From positions 1-34,905 of the forward strand of contig NZ_JAJFCK010000025.1 of the NCBI RefSeq assembly GCF_020709055.1: DNA of 34,905 bases, written 5' to 3'. This document shows, one piece after another, positions 1 through 6,743 of the stretch. The DNA comes from Ruminococcus callidus (GTDB lineage: Bacteria > Bacillota > Clostridia > Oscillospirales > Ruminococcaceae). Position 1 is the first letter of the stretch. Every line of letters starts with the position of its first letter. Under the pieces are notes generated by a model. The model did not search any database. It saw nothing but the letters and a program-made list of their open reading frames with translations, and was not told the DNA's origin. The position numbers were made by a program, and so were the translations under genes.

Positions 1-72
1 TCTGCAAAAAAATTTGCTCGAAAATCCGCATATATTTCCTACGAACACAAGCTCTGAGAATAGACGCAGCAA

Positions 73-108
73 AGCCTGCCGAGGAATTCGATTCTCGGCA
101 GGCTTTTT
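73..108. terminator. Intrinsic terminator, convergent/bidirectional
   Basis: A perfect 11-bp stem (73-83 with 94-104) closes a 10-base loop and runs into TTTTT on the + strand. It lies 38 bp beyond the cotJC stop codon. It fits best as a terminator of a rightward gene outside the window, and its hairpin could also end leftward cotJC transcription, although the T-run on that side is only TTT. Confidence 0.7.
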
Positions 109-145
109 GCATTTTCAGGGACGGTGTTTCGTCCGCCGGCACTTG

Positions 146-796
146 TTACCGCATTTTTCGCATCCGGTTTGCGGCTCTTCCGCAGCCGCAGTCGTAGGAG
201 GGATTGCAGCAGTAGAAGTTTTTCGTATCCAGATCTTCCTGCACCGCACGGAGTGCCTCGCCGAAGCGCTGGAAGTGGACGATTTCCCGCTGCCGCAGGA
301 ACTTGATGGGATCCCGCACATCGGGGTCGTCACACAGCCGGAGAATGTTGTCGTACGTGGTGCGTGCCTTCTGCTCCGCCGCAAGGTCTTCCGTCAGGTC
401 GGTGATGGGGTCGCCCTTGGACTGGAAATAGGCGGCGGTGAAAGGAGCACCGGCGGCAGACTGGGGATATACCCCCAAGGTGTGGTCGACGAAGTAGGTG
501 TCGAAGCCCGCTTCCTTGATTTGCTCCGGTGTCAGTCCTTGTGTTAATTGATAGACAATGGCGGAAATGATCTCCACGTGTGCCAGCTCCTCCGTGGAAA
601 TGTCAGTCAATACTCCCTTGACCTTATCCAGCTTCATGGAATAGCGCTGGTTCATATAGCGGAGAGAGGCGGCAAGCTCGCCGTCTGGTCCTCCAAGCTG
701 CGAAATGATATACTTCGCCGTTTTGGCGTTTGGGGTTTTGATACGAACGGGGTATTGCAATTTGATATCATATCTCACTTGTACATAACAAATCAT
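146..796 (-). CDS. cotJC: CotJC spore-coat manganese-catalase-like protein, 5' end replaced by prophage sequence
   Basis: This is the bulk of CotJC, a spore-coat protein of the manganese catalase family made in the mother cell. From KLQYPVRI onward it is full-length and family-like: GGPDGELAASLRY, then EELAHVEI, AEQKAR and REIVHFQRF supply the Glu/His residues expected for the di-manganese site, and the C-terminus is Cys-rich. The first 11 residues (MICYVQVRYDI) are not CotJC sequence; they are translated from the prophage left end. The native start MWTYEKK is found about 31.9 kb away at 32644. The chimeric ATG overlaps the recombinase stop codon (ATGA) and has no Shine-Dalgarno of its own, so expression would depend on coupling to the recombinase. 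CotJC identity is clear; whether the chimera is made or active is inference. Confidence 0.9.
   Translation of the reverse strand: MICYVQVRYDIKLQYPVRIKTPNAKTAKYIISQLGGPDGELAASLRYMNQRYSMKLDKVKGVLTDISTEELAHVEIISAIVYQLTQGLTPEQIKEAGFDTYFVDHTLGVYPQSAAGAPFTAAYFQSKGDPITDLTEDLAAEQKARTTYDNILRLCDDPDVRDPIKFLRQREIVHFQRFGEALRAVQEDLDTKNFYCCNPSYDCGCGRAANRMRKMR
761..788. other. attL: cotJC / prophage left junction
   Basis: To the left, sequence reads in frame as cotJC (KLQYPV). At 764-788 phage sequence begins: GATATCATATctcaCTTGTACATAA, an inverted copy, with about four mismatches, of the phage arm at attR (32600-32623). TTT at 761-763 is the shared core, matching part of the T-run at 32623-32629. The pairing of junctions is deduced from restoration of the cotJC frame (MWTYEKK + LQYPV) and from the dyad symmetry of the rebuilt attP. 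Confidence 0.85.
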
Positions 797-2262
797 AAAA
801 AATCAATGTGCAATGACAAATCAGAGTCCTGTTTTCGGTAGCACATTCTTTGTGTTTTTCGATATTCGATTCGCCGGATGACCTTACGGAGCATCTGGTT
901 TTTTTGTTCCGGAGTTGCTCCCAGAAAGTTGTCGAGCACATACTGCAACCACAGCAGCGATTGCTCCGGAGATAAGCCTTGTGCTTCTGCTTCATGCTGG
1001 ATCGCTCCCAATTCGGCTTCTAACGCTTCGATTTGCTGCTGGATGATTTTAGATCGCTCCAAAAACACCTCCACCGTGTACACATCGGTTTCCAAAAGCG
1101 TGTGTAGTTTTTCTTTTTGGTGTTGCAGCTTTTCCAGTGCCTTTTCGATTTTCGCACGCTGCCTTTTGGCGTTCTCTTTTTTGTGCGTTTCATCCTGTCG
1201 TATCGTATCTTTACACAACATCAGTTCCTGCATGCGATAGCGGATTGCTTCCAGGACAGCTTCATCAATTTTTTTCACCGTGGAACTCACAACCTTGCCC
1301 CGGCATTCATTTCGGCGGCATAGCATGTGTGCTGTGCCATTGGCGGCAGGTCTTCGTTTCATCTGATGTCCGCAGTTGGCACAAAACAAGATGCCGTGAT
1401 AGTAATTTTGTGTCGTGTATCCTGTGGGGACTTGTGGCGCAGTCTGTTTGCGGCGCTCTATGGATTGCTGGTATTGTTCCCAGGAGATGATAGCAGGATG
1501 CCGGCCGTCTGCGAGAATCGTGCCATCCTTTTTCGTGTGCCATTCAATTTTCCCGGCATATATCGGGTTGTGGAGGATTTTTCGGACGCTGACCGGTTCC
1601 CACATGGCGGCTTTGCGGGGCAGAATCTGCAACTGATTGAGCCGTGCTGCAATGGCTCTTGCACCATCGCCGGACAGATACATTTCAAACATCATCCGGA
1701 TTGCTTCCGCTTCTTCCGGAACGATCTCCAGAGTTTTCACCTTTGGTTCCGGCTGTACTTTACGATAGCCATAGGGAGGATTGGTCCCGATGTAATTCCC
1801 CTCTTTGACGGATGCAGCCCGTCCCGCCTGCATGCGGCGCTTGATGGTTTTATACTCTCTTCTGGACATGAACAGGGAAAACTCGAAATACTCTTCATCA
1901 AATTCGTTGTTCGGGTCATACGTTTTGATGGGTGTGAGAATTTTTGTGCCGGATTCCCGAAACGCCTGTGCCACAACGCCCTGGTCGATGGTGTCCCCAC
2001 GGGCAAGACGCTCTATCTCCATAACCAGCACGCCAGCATATTTGCCATCGGTGATGTCTTGCAGCATCTGTTGCATCTGCGGACGGGCGGCAATGCTATC
2101 CCCGCTGACGATCTCCCGATAGATGCAGGTGATGGTCAGATTCTGACGCTTTGCCAGATCCAGGAGTGTGTGTTCGTGGCGTGCCAGCGTTTCCCCTTCG
2201 CCCCGTGCTTCTGCCTCCGCATCTGCACGGGATTTTCGGAGATAGATACAATATGCGTTCAT
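793..2262 (-). CDS. Large serine recombinase (phage integrase)
   Basis: This enzyme should catalyse integration and excision at the att sites. The resolvase catalytic domain is at the N-terminus (YLRKSRAD with the nucleophile Ser about residue 10, and MEIERLARGD further in). A recombinase domain follows (NPPYGYRK, ILHNPIYAGKIEW), then a zinc-ribbon (CANCGHQM...CRRNEC) and a long coiled coil near residues 350-420, the usual large-serine-recombinase architecture at normal length (489 residues). I chose the ATG at 2262 because AAGGAGG lies 6-7 bases upstream; the ORF extends 7 codons further without a better start. It is the third gene of the leftward lysogeny operon and its TGA overlaps the ATG of chimeric cotJC. 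Like SpoIVCA (skin) and SprA (SPbeta), it sits at the end of an element interrupting a sporulation gene. It would need a directionality factor for excision, which I could not identify. Confidence 0.95.
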   Translation of the reverse strand: MNAYCIYLRKSRADAEAEARGEGETLARHEHTLLDLAKRQNLTITCIYREIVSGDSIAARPQMQQMLQDITDGKYAGVLVMEIERLARGDTIDQGVVAQAFRESGTKILTPIKTYDPNNEFDEEYFEFSLFMSRREYKTIKRRMQAGRAASVKEGNYIGTNPPYGYRKVQPEPKVKTLEIVPEEAEAIRMMFEMYLSGDGARAIAARLNQLQILPRKAAMWEPVSVRKILHNPIYAGKIEWHTKKDGTILADGRHPAIISWEQYQQSIERRKQTAPQVPTGYTTQNYYHGILFCANCGHQMKRRPAANGTAHMLCRRNECRGKVVSSTVKKIDEAVLEAIRYRMQELMLCKDTIRQDETHKKENAKRQRAKIEKALEKLQHQKEKLHTLLETDVYTVEVFLERSKIIQQQIEALEAELGAIQHEAEAQGLSPEQSLLWLQYVLDNFLGATPEQKNQMLRKVIRRIEYRKTQRMCYRKQDSDLSLHIDFL

Positions 2263-2310
2263 GGTCTCCCTCCTTGATAGCACCGCCCTGCAGGTTTCGG
2301 TGGTTTTTTT

Positions 2311-3240
2311 CTATGAAGCAGTACTTTCTAAGAAATTATACTGCCATTTGACTTCTTCATACCCGTTAAAATCAAGTCGGTTCATCCAGTGTGGCGTACC
2401 AAACCCGATAGAAAAATAATTTACCTTATCTTCTTTAGAAAGTTCAAAGATAATATCGACAGAACCGTCATAATCGGTGCTTTTACCGCTTTCGTTTAGT
2501 TGATAGGATACGACATAGTAGGTTTCTCCGTCATTTTCATCCTTTGGGCTGGCACAATATGAATCGCTAAATTCGTAATATTTGTTCAAAATGTCATACG
2601 GCAAATATGATGATGCAATTTGAATGGCATCATCGAGTGATAAATTGTTTAATTCTTTTGATTGATTAAAGTAAATTTCGATATTGTTTATGATGCCGCC
2701 GCTTGTGCTGCCAAGGTATATTATTGCACGACGCTTTTGATTGCTTTCATCAAAGGAAATTTTTTGGAGATTCGCATCATCCCATATGCGGTGAGCGTTG
2801 CCCATGCTGCCGTAGTATGTAGGATGTCCCTCAGCTGTAAGAATAGAAAGGTCTGTCGGGAATTTGTTTTCAGTTGTTGTTTGAACGGTTACTGTAGTTA
2901 CCGTTGTAGTTGTGGTTTCAACAGTAGACGTGATTGTTGTCATTACCGGATTCCGAGGTTCTCGTTCTTGATTTTCTTTCATTCTTTTTCCGGCGTGATT
3001 TAATGGAATAAAACCAGATATGAACAATACGGCGGCAAGAACAATGGAGATGATTCGCCGTATTTCGGCACCTGTTTTTTGATCTATCTTTAGCTTGATA
3101 AGATTCCCGAAAGGTTTCACCGGAATTATCAAAAGTGCAGCGAGAGCAAAGCATATCACACTAATATAGACCTTTGAACTCAACGCACTGAAGAAAAAAG
3201 CAGCTGTAAAAACGAATAACACCCATCTGAACTTTTTCAT
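2311..3240 (-). CDS. Membrane protein with Thr-rich stalk and C-terminal extracellular domain, unknown function
   Basis: I do not recognise the family. The N-terminal region has hydrophobic segments near residues 5-20, 25-40 and 64-80, with basic residues between. A Thr/Val-rich linker follows at about 103-127 (for example TTTTTVTTVTVQTTT), then a soluble, mixed alpha/beta C-terminal domain of roughly 180 residues rich in Tyr, Asp and Asn. The topology suggests an anchor with an exported domain on a stalk. It lies between repressor and recombinase, 15 bases after the repressor stop, and should be expressed in the lysogen. A role in lysogenic conversion or superinfection exclusion is inference from position only. 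Confidence 0.75.
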   Translation of the reverse strand: MKKFRWVLFVFTAAFFFSALSSKVYISVICFALAALLIIPVKPFGNLIKLKIDQKTGAEIRRIISIVLAAVLFISGFIPLNHAGKRMKENQEREPRNPVMTTITSTVETTTTTVTTVTVQTTTENKFPTDLSILTAEGHPTYYGSMGNAHRIWDDANLQKISFDESNQKRRAIIYLGSTSGGIINNIEIYFNQSKELNNLSLDDAIQIASSYLPYDILNKYYEFSDSYCASPKDENDGETYYVVSYQLNESGKSTDYDGSVDIIFELSKEDKVNYFSIGFGTPHWMNRLDFNGYEEVKWQYNFLESTAS

Positions 3241-3255
3241 ACTTTACGCCTCACT

Positions 3256-3975
3256 TCACTCCGCAACCTGTGCCACGCCGATTACCTTGCCACAGCACTT
3301 CACATGTTTATACTCATGCAGAGAAATCGGGGCGCAGTCGTCATTCAGAGAAATCAGATGATCGCCGCCGAATTTCTTGATATAGCCATCACCGTCTACC
3401 ACGAAAATGCCAACTTCGCCAACCTCTACAGAATCCGCCTGCTTTACCAGAACAATATCTCCGTCATGGTATGTCGGTTCCATGCTGTTCCCGGAGATCA
3501 TCAGCCCATAATCTGCACGGCGTGCCGTTGGTGTGTCCAGGACATCTATGCGTTCCATGTGCTCGTAGGAATTCAATATGTTTTCAGCTCCCGCAGAGAT
3601 CTCATATTTACGATAGCAAATGGTCCATGTAGCAGGGATTGACTTAATGAAGTCAGTGCATCTTGTATACTCCACGTCCAGAACGCTATCAACTGCATCA
3701 ATTCCATAACTGTCAAGCTTGCGATATTTTTTGATAACTCGTTGTTCTTTAAGAGAAAGTTCAACTTCTTTTTGCGTAGCTTCATCTTGAAATATGAAGT
3801 TTGCATCCGTTTTCAACACACGAAACAGTTGAATCATATTGTCTATCTTTGGATAAGAACTTCCAGATTCATAGTTACCAACCGCTCCTTTAGAAACACC
3901 AAGTGCCGCCGCTAGTTCTTCTTGCGTCATGCCGATCGCTTCCCGCTTTTCTTTGATTCTGCTTCCAATACTCAT
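3256..3975 (-). CDS. CI-type repressor: XRE helix-turn-helix plus S24 LexA-like peptidase
   Basis: This is the probable master repressor of lysogeny. Residues 8-60 form an XRE helix-turn-helix (GMTQEELAAALGVSKGAVGNYE). The C-terminal half is an S24 peptidase: an Ala-Gly bond in EISAGAEN is the likely self-cleavage site, the catalytic Ser is in SGNSMEP, and the Lys is in GYIKKF. RecA-stimulated self-cleavage upon DNA damage is the family mechanism. GAGGAG lies about 8 bases before the ATG. A consensus promoter (4086-4114) reads into it through a leader of about 100 bases. It heads the leftward operon with 2311-3240 and the recombinase. Confidence 0.92.
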   Translation of the reverse strand: MSIGSRIKEKREAIGMTQEELAAALGVSKGAVGNYESGSSYPKIDNMIQLFRVLKTDANFIFQDEATQKEVELSLKEQRVIKKYRKLDSYGIDAVDSVLDVEYTRCTDFIKSIPATWTICYRKYEISAGAENILNSYEHMERIDVLDTPTARRADYGLMISGNSMEPTYHDGDIVLVKQADSVEVGEVGIFVVDGDGYIKKFGGDHLISLNDDCAPISLHEYKHVKCCGKVIGVAQVAE

Positions 3976-4085
3976 TCGCTTTCGCTCCTCAACAACTCAG
4001 CAACTGCTGCGTTAATGATCCGCAGAGCTGCTCTTAACACACTTACAATTCATCACAATGAAATGTGGCTCACGCCATGGAAACT

Positions 4086-4114
4086 ATTATATCATGTGAA
4101 AGCTAAAAAGTCAA
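4086..4114 (-). promoter_or_regulatory. Leftward promoter for the repressor/recombinase operon
   Basis: Read on the minus strand: TTGACT (4109-4114), a 17-base spacer, then TATAAT (4086-4091). It lies about 110 bases upstream of the repressor ATG and is the best sigma-A match facing left in the divergent region. Confidence 0.8.
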
Positions 4115-4185
4115 CATGAAAGTACAGTAAAATTGAGAAAGATGTTTGATTTGCACAAAAATTCTTTTCAAACACCGTGTATTTT

Positions 4186-4267
4186 TTCTCAGCAAAGCTA
4201 TATTTTTGTGTTGACATTCTCAGTATTTCTGTGATATAATAATTGTGTTCCCAAGTATACTGAGAAT
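4186..4267. promoter_or_regulatory. Candidate repressor operators, three TTCTCAGYA sites
   Basis: The motif TTCTCAGCA/TTCTCAGTA occurs at 4186-4194 and 4217-4225, and its reverse complement TACTGAGAA at 4258-4266. The last two are the arms of a perfect 11-bp inverted repeat (ATTCTCAGTAT 4216-4226, ATACTGAGAAT 4257-4267) that brackets the rightward -10 box. Three related sites around a divergent promoter suggest binding by the repressor or a Cro-like protein. Confidence 0.55.
4211..4240 (+). promoter_or_regulatory. Rightward early promoter (PR-like)
   Basis: TTGACA (4211-4216), an 18-base spacer and TATAAT (4235-4240) form a consensus promoter facing the early genes. An operator-like repeat arm overlaps the -35/spacer, and the other arm lies just downstream of the start point, as expected for a repressed promoter. 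Confidence 0.8.
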
Positions 4268-4347
4268 CGGGGGCTTTTTCGAAAACACTCGTTTATAATA
4301 CTAGGAAAGCGAAATGCAATTCCAATTACCGAAAAGACAAGGCAGAC

Positions 4348-4497
4348 ATGCTTGACCACTTTGCCACAATTTACAATAATACGTTACAGCCTAACTTCAC
4401 ATTAAGTCCAAATACCTTTAGCTTGGCTGTGATCGCAATCTGCATGCTGGAAAACCAGCCAACAGAGAATATCACTCGCTGTCACAAGAAAAATTGA
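4348..4497 (+). CDS. Possible small protein, first ORF after the early promoter
   Basis: A 49-codon frame starts MLDHFATIYNNT and ends HKKN, with a weak AAGG 6-7 bases before the ATG. The frame stays open upstream to 4264 but has no start codon there, and the promoter start point is near 4247. It contains a short hydrophobic stretch (SLAVIAICML). No family recognised. It could be a leader ORF or the remnant of a longer gene. Confidence 0.3.
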   Translation: MLDHFATIYNNTLQPNFTLSPNTFSLAVIAICMLENQPTENITRCHKKN

Positions 4498-4634
4498 GGA
4501 CTCTCGTTGTAAGTAATTGTAGAGGGATAGATTTGTTCGTGTGGAAAAGAAAACCATATAATCTATATATTCAACACATTTTAGGACGCTCGTTATATAT
4601 AGTGAAGAGGTGAAGAACATGAGTGATAAATTGC

Positions 4635-4760
4635 ATGAGGGTTGTACTTCTGGTTCTCATTTGGAATGGCATATCAGATAGTGAAAGAATCTGGATTAAA
4701 ATAATTCTAATGGTGGCTCTAATTTTAGTTTTCGGCTTAGCAGTTTCGCTAGCTGGATAA
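4635..4760 (+). CDS. Possible small single-pass membrane protein, perhaps frameshifted at its start
   Basis: A 41-codon frame (MRVVLLVLIWNG...) ends in a strong hydrophobic helix (IILMVALILVFGLAVSLAG). It lacks a good ribosome site. A better-placed start, GAGGTGAAGAAC before ATG at 4620, opens MSDKLHEG in a different frame and overlaps it, so the original protein may have been MSDKL... joined to this frame by a lost or gained base. Function unknown. Confidence 0.3.
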   Translation: MRVVLLVLIWNGISDSERIWIKIILMVALILVFGLAVSLAG

Positions 4761-4850
4761 AGTATTTCTCATAGTTCTGCTTGTATTCGCTCCTCTCTGG
4801 TATATTATATCACACCGGAAATTGGAATGCAACAGAAAGGAAGATACCAT

Positions 4851-5042
4851 ATGAAAAAAAGCTATCAGGTCTTTTATGTAATAAAGCAGAATGGCAGAGA
4901 GTATCCGTACCACATGTCTGTTATGGCAGACAATCAGCGAGAAGCGATTAAACAGTGCAAGGCTGTGGTGTTCGAAAAAACTGGTAGAAATGCATTTCGG
5001 GCAACAACAAAAGCCCCATGCAAAACGCAAACGATGGTGTGA
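4851..5042 (+). CDS. Small early phage protein, unknown function
   Basis: A 63-residue protein beginning MKKSYQVFYVIKQNGREYPYHMSVMADNQREAIKQ, preceded by AAAGGAAG at the correct distance; an ATG 24 bases upstream lacks a ribosome site. The sequence looks like a compact alpha/beta fold. It is the first well-supported gene to the right of the divergent promoters. A TATATTAT element at 4801-4808 could be a secondary promoter. Size and position would suit an excisionase or recombination directionality factor, but nothing in the sequence proves that. Confidence 0.65.
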   Translation: MKKSYQVFYVIKQNGREYPYHMSVMADNQREAIKQCKAVVFEKTGRNAFRATTKAPCKTQTMV

Positions 5043-5129
5043 GTCAGATTCACGTGCGCCCTGAGCATGGCGTAAAACCGCTCTCCAGCCGCAAGGCGGC
5101 AAAACACGACGCAAAGGGAGGTGAATCGT

Positions 5130-5336
5130 ATGGATATCGTAGTATACAATATTCGGCGTATTATGGAAGAAAAGGGCTTGAAGCAGAAGTACGTAGCAGA
5201 AAAGTCCGGATTTACGGCGCAGGAATTTAGCAATATGATGAATGGTCGCAAGATCATCAGCGTTGCCTACATCAGAAATATTTGCACTGCACTGGGCGCA
5301 AATCCCAACGATTTGTTTGAGTTGCGAAAATCGTGA
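5130..5336 (+). CDS. Cro/CI-type XRE helix-turn-helix protein
   Basis: A 68-residue protein that is essentially one XRE DNA-binding domain: NIRRIMEEKGLKQKYVAEKSG, then FTAQEFSNMMNGRKIISV, ending DLFELRKS. AAGGGAGG is 6 bases before the ATG at 5130; a GTG at 5121 overlaps that ribosome site and is unlikely to be used. It is the best candidate for the Cro-like antagonist of the S24 repressor. Its operators are not known from the sequence. Confidence 0.85.
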   Translation: MDIVVYNIRRIMEEKGLKQKYVAEKSGFTAQEFSNMMNGRKIISVAYIRNICTALGANPNDLFELRKS

Positions 5337-5371
5337 GAACTGAATGTATCACAGAAAGGGAGGCGAGAAGC

Positions 5372-5572
5372 ATGACAGAGACAAAAAAGAACACCTTTGA
5401 CACCACGCTTACTGTTGCGGATATGTGCCGCAAGTATCACGCAGACATCCGCAAGGTGGTGACGCTCTTCGAGCTGATGGGAAATCTGGACGAGGCGGGC
5501 GCACAGCACGTGCTGTATCAGGCATCCATTGCCGCCGCCGCAGAAAAAATCCTGCCCATCATGCCGGCATGA
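5372..5572 (+). CDS. Small early phage protein, unknown function
   Basis: A 66-residue protein beginning MTETKKNTFDTTLTVADMCRKYHAD, with AAAGGGAGG 10 bases before the ATG. The segment TVADMCRKYHADIRKVVTLFELMGNL is consistent with a small helical DNA-binding fold. It sits in the run of early genes 35 bases after the Cro-like gene. I do not recognise a named family. Confidence 0.65.
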   Translation: MTETKKNTFDTTLTVADMCRKYHADIRKVVTLFELMGNLDEAGAQHVLYQASIAAAAEKILPIMPA

Positions 5573-5628
5573 CACAGGCAACAGACAAGCCACAAGCTGC
5601 ATAACATAAACGGAAAGGAGCTGGTATC

Positions 5629-5841
5629 ATGGAATTTAGCGGCGAAATTTTGGAGGATGTGCAGTGCGATGGATACCGCAAGGTCGTGATGAAGACCAAG
5701 TCGGCAATCGTTGACATGCGGATCCCGGATCACACACCGGAGGAGGAAAAGAAACTGGCTGCGGATATCACGCAGGCGCTGTTTGAATTTGCGTTTCCGG
5801 ATGAAGATTGGAGTGGGAAGCGATTAAAGGTAATACAGTAG
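5629..5841 (+). CDS. Small early phage protein, unknown function
   Basis: A 70-residue acidic protein (MEFSGEILEDVQCDGYRKVV...) preceded by GGAAAGGAG at about 9 bases. It has no recognised motif. The C-terminal part, EEEKKLAADITQALFEFAF, should be helical. Its 3' end overlaps a possible small Cys-rich frame (5808). Confidence 0.65.
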   Translation: MEFSGEILEDVQCDGYRKVVMKTKSAIVDMRIPDHTPEEEKKLAADITQALFEFAFPDEDWSGKRLKVIQ

Positions 5842-6095
5842 CAGAACCCACCTGCAAAACCTGCTACTGGTACAGCCTTTGTCCGGAGCGGTCGAGGCTG
5901 TACCCGTGCAGGATATTCGAGGACACGAGAGGAGGCAGGACAGATGGACAAGCTGCACCAGTGGGGCGGAGCGCCCTCCAGACCGGCACAGCAGCTCCGG
6001 CGGAACGTCCGGCGCATGCTGTCAGAGGGATGGAGTCCGGCAGCGATCCGCCACGAGATACTGACCAGTCCCTGCACACGGAAAGAACAGAATAA
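5808..6095 (+). CDS. Possible small Cys-rich protein, TTG start
   Basis: The frame begins with TTG at 5808 and contains TCKTCYWYSLCPERSRLYPC at about residues 15-34, with CxxC and two further Cys, as in many small phage zinc-binding proteins. It would fill the 100-base gap between 5841 and 5944. After about residue 45 it overlaps the next gene and looks like a shadow frame, so the true gene may be shorter, diverged or decayed. Confidence 0.35.
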   Translation: MEWEAIKGNTVAEPTCKTCYWYSLCPERSRLYPCRIFEDTRGGRTDGQAAPVGRSALQTGTAAPAERPAHAVRGMESGSDPPRDTDQSLHTERTE

Positions 6096-6147
6096 GCTCC
6101 TGCGGGAGCTGCATATGGAGGAAAAGAACAATGGAAGAACCAATTAA
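5944..6147 (+). CDS. Small basic phage protein, unknown function
   Basis: A 67-residue, Arg-rich protein (MDKLHQWGGAPSRPAQQLRR...) with AGAGGAGG 8 bases before the ATG. The segment MLSEGWSPAAIRHEILTSP resembles a small helix-turn-helix-like repeat. It overlaps the next gene by 17 bases, typical of translational coupling in this block. No family assigned. Confidence 0.6.
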   Translation: MDKLHQWGGAPSRPAQQLRRNVRRMLSEGWSPAAIRHEILTSPCTRKEQNKLLRELHMEEKNNGRTN

Positions 6148-6424
6148 AGTATGGCGCAGCGCCTACGAGCTGTACACGTGCAGTCTGGCTGCGCCGGAGG
6201 TCACCGGCACGCCCGCCTATGTGGTAGCGCTGGGCACGGCGACAGAGCAGGACGGCTCCCGTATCCCTGCGCCCCGCTGCAAGACGCTGGGCTACACCCC
6301 CGCAGAGTGGTGCGGACACTGGCATCAGAGCGTGCCCGACACCGTGCCCAAGGTCAGCGGTAGAGTCATCATGCGGGAGCTGCTCCACGAGATGCACCAG
6401 CGGATTTTCGGGAGGGATGTGTGA
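6131..6424 (+). CDS. Early phage protein, unknown function
   Basis: A 97-residue protein (MEEPIKVWRSAYELYTCSLA...) with TGGAGGAAA before the ATG, inside the end of the preceding gene. It ends as TGATG, sharing its last base with the start of the XRE gene that follows. No motif recognised beyond a conserved-looking core (GTPAYVVALGTATEQDGSRI). Confidence 0.65.
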   Translation: MEEPIKVWRSAYELYTCSLAAPEVTGTPAYVVALGTATEQDGSRIPAPRCKTLGYTPAEWCGHWHQSVPDTVPKVSGRVIMRELLHEMHQRIFGRDV

Positions 6425-6705
6425 TGTGTACGTACCATCCAGAAGCCCTCGCCGCCAACCTGTACGGCATGCGCAGCGCCGCAGGGATGTCCCTCAAAGA
6501 GCTGGCGCAGCACGTCGGCATCGGACATGCGACCCTGTGGGGCATGGAGAACTGCTACTACCGCCAGCGCTGCCCAAATCTGTCCACCATCTGCGCCATT
6601 GCCGACTATTTCGGCGTGTCGCTGGACTGGCTCTGCGGCAGAGTCCGGACAGAAAAAACCCCCGCACCGGCGGCAACCGATGACGGGGACTTGGATAAAA
6701 AATAA
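6424..6705 (+). CDS. XRE-family helix-turn-helix regulator
   Basis: A 93-residue protein. Residues about 10-65 are a helix-turn-helix: LYGMRSAAGMSLKELAQHVGIGHATLWGMEN, then a C-terminal dimerisation-like helix ending DYFGVSLDWLCG. GGAGGG precedes the ATG at 6424; the GTG at 6421 is in the same frame but less well placed. It is the second small regulator of the early region and lies just before the recombination genes. Confidence 0.85.
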   Translation: MCTYHPEALAANLYGMRSAAGMSLKELAQHVGIGHATLWGMENCYYRQRCPNLSTICAIADYFGVSLDWLCGRVRTEKTPAPAATDDGDLDKK

Positions 6706-6743
6706 ACCATTACTAGTATAACAGAAAGCGAGGGATTTGTCAA

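Noticed and set aside
761..790. tRNA-type attachment site
   Set aside because: No tRNA gene or long direct repeat at either border; the junctions are in cotJC with a 3-base core, as for a serine recombinase.
2281..2310. Hairpin CACCG...CGGTG followed by seven T on the + strand
   Set aside because: No rightward gene ends there; on the minus strand, where the genes are, it lacks a T-run, so I do not call a terminator. It might affect recombinase translation.
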